This document shows positions 16,646 through 24,990 of a stretch of 32,184 nucleotides of DNA, piece after piece (the first letter of the stretch is position 1; each line of letters starts with the position of its first letter). This DNA comes from Anaerolinea sp. Its GTDB lineage: Bacteria > Chloroflexota > Anaerolineae > UBA4142. The notes under the pieces were generated by a model that saw nothing but the letters and a program-made list of their open reading frames with translations, did no database searches and was not told the origin of the DNA. The position numbers were made by a program, and so were the translations under genes. The stretch is taken from positions 23,766-55,949 of the forward strand of contig DYLA01000001.1 in assembly GCA_020722265.1 (NCBI GenBank), given 5' to 3'.

Positions 16646-17586
16646 TGGGCAAGAATCCCTTTGCCAAGCCCGCGTCCCAGCCGCCCTTCCTGCATCAGAT
16701 GTTGGGGTTGACGCGCTATCACCGCGTCGAGCGACTGGCCTTTCTCGCGCTCATCGCACCGAACTTTATCCTCTTCGGCGTGTTTACGTTTTGGCCCCTC
16801 CTTTACAACCTCTACTTGTCGTTTACCAAGTGGAATATGATCGTGCCTAACCCCACGTGGATCGGCTTGGACAATTACGCGGCGATGATCCAGGATCCAA
16901 TTTTTTGGCGCGTGCTGTGGAACACGATCTACCTCGCGACGGGTTCGATCACGATTCGCTTGGTGATGGCTTTGGCGTTGGCGTTGGTGTTGAATCAAAA
17001 ACTCGCTGGACGCGATGTGTATCGCGCGATCATTTTCTCGCCGACGTTCACCACAGGCGCGGCGATCGCGCTGGTGTGGGCGTGGATCTTTCACAAAGAT
17101 TTGGGGCTGTTGCGTCTGCCGCTCAGCTGGCTCGGTCTCCCTTCGCCCAACTGGCTGGCTGATGTCAACTGGACGATCCCCGCGCTCATCATCGTCACGA
17201 TTTGGCGCGGGCTGGGGTACGATATGGTGATTTTTCTCGCGGGCTTGCAAGGCATCCCCGCCGAGTTGTACGAAGCCGCGCGCGTGGACGGCGCAGGACG
17301 GTGGGCGTTGTTCCGCCACATCACCTTGCCGCTCCTCTCACCGATTACGTTCTTTTTGATCGTCACTTCGATTATCGGCGCGTTGCAGGTTTTCGACATC
17401 GTCGCCGTGATGACGCAGGGCGGACCGATGAACAGTTCCAAAGTGTACGTCTACTATGTCTACGAGAACGCGTTCAAGTTCTTCAAAGTCGGTTACGCCG
17501 CCGCGCTCTCGATGGTCTTGTTCCTGATCACGCTGGCGATTACGATTTTCCAAACGCGCCTTTCGCGCCGCTGGGTGCATTACTAA
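16645..17586 (+). CDS. ABC sugar permease, MalF/UgpA-like, system 2
   Basis: AFLALIAPNFILFGVFTFWPLLYNLYLSF, ELYEAARVDGAGRWALFRHITLPLLSP. Confidence 0.9.
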   Translation: MGKNPFAKPASQPPFLHQMLGLTRYHRVERLAFLALIAPNFILFGVFTFWPLLYNLYLSFTKWNMIVPNPTWIGLDNYAAMIQDPIFWRVLWNTIYLATGSITIRLVMALALALVLNQKLAGRDVYRAIIFSPTFTTGAAIALVWAWIFHKDLGLLRLPLSWLGLPSPNWLADVNWTIPALIIVTIWRGLGYDMVIFLAGLQGIPAELYEAARVDGAGRWALFRHITLPLLSPITFFLIVTSIIGALQVFDIVAVMTQGGPMNSSKVYVYYVYENAFKFFKVGYAAALSMVLFLITLAITIFQTRLSRRWVHY

Positions 17587-17598
17587 ACAGGTGGCACC

Positions 17599-18462
17599 AT
17601 GTTGGCAAGTAAATCCATTTCCCATTCCCAAGTGGTCATCCAACGCCTCGTCAGCCGCGTGACGTCGCACGCGGTTCTCATCTTCGCTTCCATCATCATC
17701 GGCTTGCCGTTCTTTTGGATGATCAGCACGTCGTTCAAGAGCGATGTCGAAGTCGGTTTGTTTCCGCCCGTGTGGATTCCCGCCGAACTGTTGTGGGAAA
17801 ACTATGCGCGTGTGTGGACCGCTGCGCCGTTCGAAATGTTCTACATCAACAGTGTCATCACCACCCTGGCGGGTTTGATTCTGGAAGTTATCATCGGTGC
17901 GATGTCCGCGTATGCATTCGCGCGCATCGAGTTTCCGCATCGCGACGCGCTCTTCCTCGTCGTGTTGGCGACGATGATGATTCCGGGCGAGATGGCGCTG
18001 GTGCCGAATTATTTGACGCTGCGCAACTTGGGTTGGATCAACACGTATCAAGGCATTGTCATCCCGTACGTCTCCAGCGCGTTCGGTTGCTTTTTGTTGC
18101 GCCAAGCGTTCCTCTCGATTCCGCAAGATTTGTTCGACGCCGCGCGGATGGACGGCGCGGGACACTTGCGGATGCTGGTGGGCATCGCGTTGCCGATGGT
18201 GCGTCCAGTCGTCGCGACCTTCGCGCTGTTCCTCTTCATCGCCAAGTGGAACGCGTACCTGTGGCCCCTCATCGTGACGAATACATGGAATATGCGAACG
18301 TTGCCCATCGGCTTGATGATGGTGCGCGAAGCGGAAGGGACGCTGGGCTGGCAACATGTGATGGCGGCATCGCTCTTGGTGCTATTGCCGGTCCTCGTCG
18401 TCTTTTTCCTCGCGCAGCGCCAAATCATCGAAGGGATCGCGCGCGGCGCAGTCAAGGGCTAG
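17599..18462 (+). CDS. ABC sugar permease, MalG/UgpE-like, system 2
   Basis: PFFWMISTSFKSDVEV, LFDAARMDGAGHLRMLVGIALPMVRP. Confidence 0.9.
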   Translation: MLASKSISHSQVVIQRLVSRVTSHAVLIFASIIIGLPFFWMISTSFKSDVEVGLFPPVWIPAELLWENYARVWTAAPFEMFYINSVITTLAGLILEVIIGAMSAYAFARIEFPHRDALFLVVLATMMIPGEMALVPNYLTLRNLGWINTYQGIVIPYVSSAFGCFLLRQAFLSIPQDLFDAARMDGAGHLRMLVGIALPMVRPVVATFALFLFIAKWNAYLWPLIVTNTWNMRTLPIGLMMVREAEGTLGWQHVMAASLLVLLPVLVVFFLAQRQIIEGIARGAVKG

Positions 18463-18533
18463 CGCGCGTTCGTTCTGACGAAAGACGAAGGACGAACGAC
18501 GAATTTCGTCTTTTGTTCTTCGTCGTCTGATAC

Positions 18534-18562
18534 CGCTCACGCGGAAGAAGAGCGCGTGAGCG
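18534..18562 (+). promoter_or_regulatory. Hairpin in the leader of substrate-binding protein 2
   Basis: CGCTCACGCG-(9 nt)-CGCGTGAGCG, perfect 10-bp stem, 35 nt before the ATG. Confidence 0.5.
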
Positions 18563-18597
18563 TGGAAACCAGATTCCATTTTTCAAAGGAGGAAGCA

Positions 18598-19992
18598 ATG
18601 AACAAATTGATTGGTACGATGCTTGTGCTGTTCGTACTGTTTGGCGCGCTGGCAGGTTGCGCCGCGCCGGAGCCGACCAAAGCACCGCCACCGGCCCCCA
18701 CCCGAGCCCCCGCGACGAGCGTGCCACCCGCGGCGACGAAACCACCCGCCACTGCGGCGCCCGCGCCGACCACTGCGCCAACCGCCGCGCCGGTTCAAGC
18801 GCCAGTGAAGATCGTCTACTGGCGCGCGCTCTCTGGCGCACCGGGCAACGCGCAAGAGGAACTTGCCAAGCGTTTCAACGCGGCGCAAAAAGAAGTCCAA
18901 GTGGAAGTGCAGTTCCAAGGCACGTATCCGGAATTGCGACGCAAACTCCAAGCCGCGCTCGCCGCGCGCACCACGCCTGACCTTGTGATGTTGGATTCGC
19001 CGCAAATGCCGTACTTTGCCAAGAACGGCGCGCTCGCGCCGTTGGACGATTTTGCCAAAGGCGCGGACGGCGTTGACCTCAAGAACTTTATTCCCGGTTT
19101 GCTCGGCGATAGTTACTACGATGGCAAGTTGTACGCGATGCCGTTCGCGCGCAGCACGCCGATCCTGTACTACAATCGCGATATGTTCAAAGCCGCCGGC
19201 TTGCCCGATCGTGCGCCAGAGACGTGGGAAGAGTTCTACGATTTCTGCAAGAAACTGACCAAGAAAGATGCCACCCCCGCGCGCGTGGGTTACGCGGTGC
19301 AGATGGGCGCGACGACCGCGCACTGGTACTTCCAAGAACTGCTCTACGCGTACGGCAGCGACGTTTCCGATGACAAGTTCAAAGTGTTGCTGGATCAGCC
19401 CGAAGCGATTGCCGCCGCCAAGTTCTTGCAAGATATGGTCAAAGAAGGCGTGGTCGTTCCCGGCACCGGTCCCGATGGCGCGCAAGGCGAATTCACGAAT
19501 CAACGCGCGGGAATGCACTTTGGTTCCACCGGCAGTCTGGTCAACATCATCTCGACGAGCAAGTTCCAGGTGGGTGTTGGCTTTATGCCCGCCGCCAAGC
19601 GTCGTCAAGTTCCTATCGGCGGTTCCGTGATCGCAGTGTTGAGCGCATCGCCCAAAGAAAAGCAAGCCGCCGCGTGGAAGTTCCTCAAGTTTATGACCAG
19701 CACCGAGAGCAACGTCTACTTTGTGCAAAAGACCGGCTATATGCCGATCAGCACATCGGCGGTGAACAGCGCGGAGATGAAAGAGTTTATGACGAAGAAT
19801 CCGGCGTTCAAAGTCGCGGTGGATCAATTGCAATTCGTGCGCCCACAGGCGAGCATCATTGCCGTTCCCGAATCTACCGAAATCTTCCGCCAACTGGTGG
19901 AGAAACTCACGGTCGGTCTGGTAGACCCTGCGACGGCAATGAAAGAAGCCACTGCCGCGCTGACCAAAGCGTACAACGAATCGTTCAAGTAA
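18598..19992 (+). CDS. ABC sugar substrate-binding lipoprotein, system 2
   Basis: MNKLIGTMLVLFVLFGALAGCAAPEPT (lipobox LAGC), VKIVYWRALSGAPGNAQEELAKRFNAAQKEVQVEVQFQGTY, AMPFARSTPILYYNRDMFKAAGLPD. SD AAAGGAGGAA. Confidence 0.9.
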   Translation: MNKLIGTMLVLFVLFGALAGCAAPEPTKAPPPAPTRAPATSVPPAATKPPATAAPAPTTAPTAAPVQAPVKIVYWRALSGAPGNAQEELAKRFNAAQKEVQVEVQFQGTYPELRRKLQAALAARTTPDLVMLDSPQMPYFAKNGALAPLDDFAKGADGVDLKNFIPGLLGDSYYDGKLYAMPFARSTPILYYNRDMFKAAGLPDRAPETWEEFYDFCKKLTKKDATPARVGYAVQMGATTAHWYFQELLYAYGSDVSDDKFKVLLDQPEAIAAAKFLQDMVKEGVVVPGTGPDGAQGEFTNQRAGMHFGSTGSLVNIISTSKFQVGVGFMPAAKRRQVPIGGSVIAVLSASPKEKQAAAWKFLKFMTSTESNVYFVQKTGYMPISTSAVNSAEMKEFMTKNPAFKVAVDQLQFVRPQASIIAVPESTEIFRQLVEKLTVGLVDPATAMKEATAALTKAYNESFK

Positions 19993-20025
19993 TCGCGGCA
20001 CACGCTTTCGGTCGTCCCATTCTGT

Positions 20026-20059
20026 AATCAGGGTGACCGCGCGCGCGATCACCCTGATT
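20026..20059 (+). terminator. Hairpin downstream of substrate-binding protein 2
   Basis: AATCAGGGTGA-(12 nt)-TCACCCTGATT, perfect 11-bp stem. Only a weak T run follows. Confidence 0.6.
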
Positions 20060-20082
20060 GCCTGTTTGCGTCGAGGTACATT

Positions 20083-20193
20083 GTGATCAAACCAATCGCA
20101 TTGGTGTTGTTAGGTGTGTTGTTGTCCGCGTGCGCGCCGCGCGTCAGCGACGCGGCGCCCGCGCCGCGCTGGCGCGCCTGGTTTTCAACATGA
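20083..20193 (+). pseudogene. Truncated lipoprotein N-terminus
   Basis: GTG-start ORF MIKPIALVLLGVLLSACAPRVSDAAPAPRWRAWFST*. Signal peptide with lipobox LSAC, then runs into the duplicated permease fragment and stops at the SNP-created TGA. Confidence 0.7.
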
Positions 20194-20800
20194 CCCTCAT
20201 CTCGCTCGCCGTCGCGTTCGGCAAGATGATTTTGAGCGTCACGGCGGGCTTTGCGTTCGTCTATTTCGATTTTCGTGGCAAACTGGTGTTCTTCATTGTG
20301 ATTTTCTTGACGCATATGCTCCCCGTGCCGGTGCGTATCGTGCCGACGTTTCAATTGATGGATCAACTGGGCTGGGTCAACACGTACTGGGCGCTGACGA
20401 TTCCGTTTTTTGCGAGTGCCACCGGGACACTCTTGTTTCGGCAGTTGTATATGACGGTCCCCGCGTCGCTGGCTGACGCCGCGCGGATCGACGGCGCAGG
20501 TCCTTTGCAATTCTTGTGGAACATCATCGTTCCCATCTCGCGCACCAATTTGATGGCGCTCTTTCTGATCGAGTTTATTTATATGTGGAATCAGTACCTG
20601 TGGCCCCTCATCGTCGCGAACGCCGAGACGACGCGTGTCATCCAAGTCGGTTTGAAAGTGCTGATTGCGACGGACGCGGCGGTCGAGTGGAATATCGTAA
20701 TGGCGGGCGTCGTCGTCGCTATGATTCCGCCGCTCATCGTTTTGCTGTTGACGCAAAAAAGTTTGATCACGGGCTTGTCCTTGTTCGAGGAAAAGTGAAA
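20160..20800 (+). repeat. Direct repeat copy 2 (641 bp) of the ugpE-like 3' region
   Basis: Identical to 16005-16645 except 20191 (T for C). Confidence 0.95.
20190..20798 (+). pseudogene. N-terminally truncated UgpE-like permease (202 aa, lacks residues 1-82 of the full copy)
   Basis: Protein identical to the C-terminal part of the 15789-16643 product. Begins at a new ATG (NTTL to NMTL). Confidence 0.8.
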
Positions 20801-21583
20801 CCAATCAAAGGATTCATCCTTGACCTCGACGGCACCGTTTACCTCGGCGCGCGCGCGATCCCGGGCGCGCCCGAGGCGATCGCCCACGTGCGCGCGCGCG
20901 GACTCAAGACCGTCTTCATCTCGAACAAGCCGCTAGAATCGGCGAGCGCGTACGCCGCCAAATTGACGCGGCTGGGCATTCCAACTTCTCCCGACGATGT
21001 GATCACCGCCGCGCGCGTGCTGGCGACGTACTTGCAGCGCACCGCGCCCAAGGCGCGCCTCTTCGTCATCGGCGAGCCGTCGCTGCTCGATGAGATGCAG
21101 CAAGCCGGGATGACTCTCACCGATGACCCCGCGCGCGTCCAAGTCGTCGTCGCCGCGTTCGATCGCACCTTCGACTATCGCAAGTGGACGATTGCGTTTC
21201 AGGCAATCAAGTTTCACGGCGCGCGTTTCGTCGCCACGAACGCCGACAAGTCCTGTCCGGTCGAAGGAGGCGAAATTCCGGATTGCGCCGGCATCATCGC
21301 CGCCCTCGAAGCGACGACCGGCAAACGCGTCGAGTTCGTCGCCGGCAAACCTTCGCCGCACATCATCCAGACCGCCATCGAGCGAATGGGTGTGCGCGCC
21401 GACGAGTGCCTCGTCGTCGGCGACCGGCTGGAAACGGATATCGCGATGGGGCGCGCCGCCGGCGCGCGCACCGCGCTCGTGCTCACCGGCGTCACGCGCC
21501 GCGAGCACCTGGCGGGTGTGACGCCGCCGGATTTTGTGCTGGAGAGCATCGCCGACCTGAAAACAATCCTCCCGCCGATCTAA
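20795..21583 (+). CDS. HAD-IIA family phosphatase (NagD / phosphoglycolate or glycerol-3-phosphate phosphatase-like)
   Basis: GFILDLDGTVYLGARAIPGAPEAI, VFISNKP, GARFVATNADKSCP, AGKPSPHIIQTAIERMGV, VVGDRLETDIAMG. GTG start overlaps the permease-fragment stop (GTGA). Confidence 0.9.
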   Translation: MKPIKGFILDLDGTVYLGARAIPGAPEAIAHVRARGLKTVFISNKPLESASAYAAKLTRLGIPTSPDDVITAARVLATYLQRTAPKARLFVIGEPSLLDEMQQAGMTLTDDPARVQVVVAAFDRTFDYRKWTIAFQAIKFHGARFVATNADKSCPVEGGEIPDCAGIIAALEATTGKRVEFVAGKPSPHIIQTAIERMGVRADECLVVGDRLETDIAMGRAAGARTALVLTGVTRREHLAGVTPPDFVLESIADLKTILPPI

Positions 21584-21608
21584 CGACCGACGGGAGGATT
21601 TTGATTTT
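21565..21608. terminator. Bidirectional rho-independent terminator between convergent genes
   Basis: AATCCTCCCG-(16 nt)-CGGGAGGATT followed by TTGATTTT. On the minus strand it is followed by a short TGTTTT. The loop contains both stop codons. Confidence 0.8.
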
Positions 21609-22419
21609 GAACCCCGAACCTCGAACGCCACACCAGCACCGCTTCCAGCGCGCCACCGCCGATGGCGAGTGCCTTGTCACTGATCGAAAAGCAATGCTCG
21701 CGCGCGGCGCGCGGATCCACATCGCCGATTTTTGCGCCGGCGTGGACGGCGAGTCCATCGCGCATCAGCCCGCGCAAAATCCCGTCGAAGGGCGCGCACA
21801 CTTCCGCCTCACCGACGTGTGCGATTACCGCGCCCCGCGTGACACGATCTCCGATTTGCAGATCTCCCTTGACGATTCCAGCGCGCGGCGCGCGCAAGAC
21901 TCGCTCCGCCGCTTTGCCGCCGATTTCGCCGGGGATGCCGGTGTCCGGCGCCGCGGCGCGATTCCACAGCACGCGCCCCAAATCGTGACCGCGCTGCGTC
22001 TCGATGACCGCGTGGCAGTCCACGCCCGGCGTAAAGCCGGGACCCAGCGCGAGGACAAAGGGCGCATCGGTGAGGCGCGTGCCGGTGTTGCGCTTGGCCA
22101 TCACGGCGTCCACCAGCACGCGCGGCGAAAAGAATTCGCGCGCGCGCGTCTCTGGGTCCACCAGCACCGGGACGATGCCAGCCTCGAGCAGCGCGCGCGC
22201 ACCCTCGAACGAGTCGGCGCGGCGCGCGGTCACTCCTTCGACGGTGAGGCTGCCGTCGTACACCGCGCTGGCGAAAGCGACCGTGCGCCGGATGACGCGC
22301 GGCTCGGCGAGTTCGGTGACGAGCACTGGAAAGCCGGCGCGATGCAGGCGATACGCGACGCCGGTGCCGAGATCGCCCGCGCCTTTGAGGAGAATGAGAG
22401 TATCGGGGAAAGCAACCAC
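21580..22419 (-). CDS. yqeB: YqeB-like selenium-dependent molybdenum hydroxylase accessory protein (EF2563 family)
   Basis: LILLKGAGDLGTGVAYRLHRAGFPVLVTELAEPRVIRRTVAFASAVYDG, ALGPGFTPGVDCHAVIETQRGHDLGRVLW. GTG start at 22419 preferred (ORF extends to 22461). Confidence 0.8.
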   Translation of the reverse strand: MVAFPDTLILLKGAGDLGTGVAYRLHRAGFPVLVTELAEPRVIRRTVAFASAVYDGSLTVEGVTARRADSFEGARALLEAGIVPVLVDPETRAREFFSPRVLVDAVMAKRNTGTRLTDAPFVLALGPGFTPGVDCHAVIETQRGHDLGRVLWNRAAAPDTGIPGEIGGKAAERVLRAPRAGIVKGDLQIGDRVTRGAVIAHVGEAEVCAPFDGILRGLMRDGLAVHAGAKIGDVDPRAAREHCFSISDKALAIGGGALEAVLVWRSRFGVQNQNPPVGR

Positions 22420-22474
22420 CGCGCCACCTCGAATTGCCAATCGCTTGGCGGTGTGATACAATTGTGGTACCGCG

Positions 22475-23347
22475 CTAATTCGTCATCAGTTTCACATAGA
22501 TCTCTTCGAGCGCGGATTCCTGCACGGAGAGGTCTACCAGCGCCCAGTTGCGTTCGGAGATGCGTTCGAGCACACGCGCGATCCCGCCTACATCGTTCGT
22601 GCGAAAAACATAGTTGCCGTCGCGCCGTTCGAAATCGAGCGATTCGTCCGCTTTGAAAATCACCTGATATTCGCGCTGGCCCAGTCCGCGCCGAATCGCC
22701 TCCATCGTATCGAAGACGAGGAGGCGTCCGTTCTTGAGAATCGCGACGCGGTCGCAGACGTACTCGACGTGAAAGAGGTTGTGCGCGCTCAGGAGAATCG
22801 TCTTGCCCGCGCGCTTGAGCGTTCGCAAATAGTTGATGATGAAGAACGACGTGAGCGGGTCGAGTCCGGCATTCGGCTCGTCGAGGATGAGCAGGCGCGG
22901 ATCGTGCAGGAGCGCGCGCGCGATGGCGACTTTGCGCTTCATCCCTTTGGAGAATTCGCCGGTCAATTTGTCCTTCTCCGGCAATTTGAGCGAATCGAGC
23001 AGCGCCTCAATTTGTGTGTGCGCGACACGGCGCGGCAGGCGGTAGAGTTCGGAGAAGAACAGGAGATACTGCCGCGCGGTCATATTTTCGTAGAGTGGGC
23101 TTTCTTCCGGCAAAAAGCCGATGTCGCGCTTGATCGCCACGCTCTCTTTTTCGATGTCGCGCCCGAGCACGCGAATCGAACCGGCGGTGGGCGCGACGAG
23201 ACCGGCGATCATCTTGAGCGTGGTACTTTTGCCCGCGCCGTTGTGCCCGATGATGCCGACGATTTCGCCGGCGTGAACGTGGAGATTCAAGTCGTTGATA
23301 GCGACGAAATCGCGATACAGTTTGCTGACGTGAGTGAGTTGGATCAC
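22475..23347 (-). CDS. ABC-2 type transporter ATP-binding protein
   Basis: Walker A GHNGAGKST, signature region GEFSKGMKRKVAIARALLHDPRLLILDEPNAGLDP, H-loop LLSAHNL. Confidence 0.95.
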   Translation of the reverse strand: MIQLTHVSKLYRDFVAINDLNLHVHAGEIVGIIGHNGAGKSTTLKMIAGLVAPTAGSIRVLGRDIEKESVAIKRDIGFLPEESPLYENMTARQYLLFFSELYRLPRRVAHTQIEALLDSLKLPEKDKLTGEFSKGMKRKVAIARALLHDPRLLILDEPNAGLDPLTSFFIINYLRTLKRAGKTILLSAHNLFHVEYVCDRVAILKNGRLLVFDTMEAIRRGLGQREYQVIFKADESLDFERRDGNYVFRTNDVGGIARVLERISERNWALVDLSVQESALEEIYVKLMTN

Positions 23348-23353
23348 GTCTTG

Positions 23354-23382
23354 ATTTTACCCCAAAGCGACGACGAACGCAA
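23354..23382 (-). promoter_or_regulatory. Promoter for the ABC ATPase gene (apparently leaderless)
   Basis: Minus strand TTGCGT-17 bp-TAAAAT, ending 6 nt before the GTG start at 23347. Confidence 0.5.
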
Positions 23383-23394
23383 AACGCAGAGCCA

Positions 23395-24990
23395 ATGAGA
23401 CAAATTGCTACGCTGTCCCTCCGCGAGGTCACACGCCTCCGTCAACGTTTTCGCGGCGGCACGAGTCCGCTCACCGTCGTGATTCTGCTCGGCGCGCTCG
23501 CGCTGGCAGTTCTCGCCTTCCGCGAAACATCGCTCCTCGGCAACGGCTTGTATCGCGTCGGCGTTGCGCCGGACGCGCCGGCGATTCGCGACAGCAAGTT
23601 CGCCGTCGTCGCGGCGGACCCGGCGCGCGGACGCGCGCTCGTCGAACAGCGCGCGCTCGACGCGTACGTGGACGGTGCGCGCGTTTTCGCGCGCCCAGAC
23701 GACAAATCGCTCTACGCCGTCGGCGCGCTCAAACGCTACCTCGAAAAGGCGGAACTGGCGCGCCTCAGCGCGACGTACGACCGCGCGCGCGCGTTCCCCC
23801 TGCGCGTCGAAATCAACTATGGCAGCATCGCCGAGAACGAGACCGGCGCGACACCCAAGGCAATCGTCATTCCGTCGCTAATGACGCCCCCGGCGCCTTT
23901 TGCGTACGTCATCGTCGCACTCCTCTACGTGCTCCCCATCACCTTCATCAGCGTCTTTTTCACTAGCAGTTTCATGGACGAAAAGATCAATCGGCGGTTG
24001 ACGATTCTAATGTCCGCGCCGGTCACGCCCTTGCAAATCATCGTCGGCAAGATGCTGCCGTACGCGCTGTTTGCGCTGACGACGACGGCCGTGCTGGCGT
24101 ACGCGACCCAGGCGGAGGTGTGGCTCGCGTTCCTCATCTACACGCCGACGATTCTCTTCGTCTTTTCGATTTACTTGATGGTGCCGCTGTTCTATCGCAC
24201 TTTTCGCGACACGACTTTTATCTCGATGTTGGTAACGACGCTGATGACGGCGTATCTCGTCTTTCCAGCGATGTTCATCGGCATCAGCGATCTCGCGTTC
24301 ATGTCGCCGCTGACGCTGGCGGTGAAGATGTATCGCCACGAAGCGTTCGGCTGGCAAGAGTATCTCTTTCCCTCCGCGCCGATGCTGTTGATTTTCGGAC
24401 TAGCGGTGTACGCCGGCACGCGCTTGTTGAACGAAGAATTCCTGATGGGCTATCGCCCGATCACGCGCAAACTCGCCGATGCCATCTTTCTCGTCCTCGA
24501 CCGCGCGCATCCGTACGCCTCCGTCGCGCTCTTTAGCGCGCTCGTCATTCCGATCGTGTACGTGGCGCAGTTGGGCATCCTCGTCGTCTCGACGAATCTG
24601 CCGCTGCGGTTGATGCTCGGCGGCGCGCTCGTCGCCTCCGCGCTGGTCGAGGAGATTGCCAAGTCGGCGAGTATCGTGACGCTGGTGGAGCATCGCCTCG
24701 CGCGTTCGACGCGGCAGGTGCTCGCGCTGGCGTTCCTCTCCGCGCTTGGCTTTCTCATCGGCGAAAAGTTGCTGGTACTCTTTTCGGTTAGCGTTGTGTC
24801 GCAGACGATTCTTTCGGCGGCGTTGTTCAGCACCGGCTTTTTGCTCGTTCCGCTCGTCGCGCATTTCGTCTTTACCGCGCTCGTCTGCGTGTTGAACGCG
24901 CGCGCGCGGGTGCCTTATCCAATCGCCGTGGGCGCGGGTGTTGTCGTCCACGCGATTTACAATGTGATCGTCACACAGGTGGCGTTATGA
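23395..24990 (+). CDS. Fusion of ABC-2 permease (NatB-like) and PrsW-like intramembrane protease
   Basis: N-terminal ABC-2 features: SSFMDEKINRRLTILMSAPVTPLQIIVGKMLPYALFAL. C-terminal PrsW-like motifs: SALVEEIAKSASI (EExxK), ALGFLIGEKLL (FxxxE), AHFVFTA (H), HAIYNVIV (HxxxN). Confidence 0.8.
   Translation: MRQIATLSLREVTRLRQRFRGGTSPLTVVILLGALALAVLAFRETSLLGNGLYRVGVAPDAPAIRDSKFAVVAADPARGRALVEQRALDAYVDGARVFARPDDKSLYAVGALKRYLEKAELARLSATYDRARAFPLRVEINYGSIAENETGATPKAIVIPSLMTPPAPFAYVIVALLYVLPITFISVFFTSSFMDEKINRRLTILMSAPVTPLQIIVGKMLPYALFALTTTAVLAYATQAEVWLAFLIYTPTILFVFSIYLMVPLFYRTFRDTTFISMLVTTLMTAYLVFPAMFIGISDLAFMSPLTLAVKMYRHEAFGWQEYLFPSAPMLLIFGLAVYAGTRLLNEEFLMGYRPITRKLADAIFLVLDRAHPYASVALFSALVIPIVYVAQLGILVVSTNLPLRLMLGGALVASALVEEIAKSASIVTLVEHRLARSTRQVLALAFLSALGFLIGEKLLVLFSVSVVSQTILSAALFSTGFLLVPLVAHFVFTALVCVLNARARVPYPIAVGAGVVVHAIYNVIVTQVAL

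Noticed and set aside
22434-22462. Plus-strand promoter-like TTGCCA-17 bp-TACAAT
   Set aside because: Points into the 3' end of minus-strand ABC ATPase with no plausible plus-strand gene downstream; could be chance or an antisense promoter, not supportable from sequence alone.
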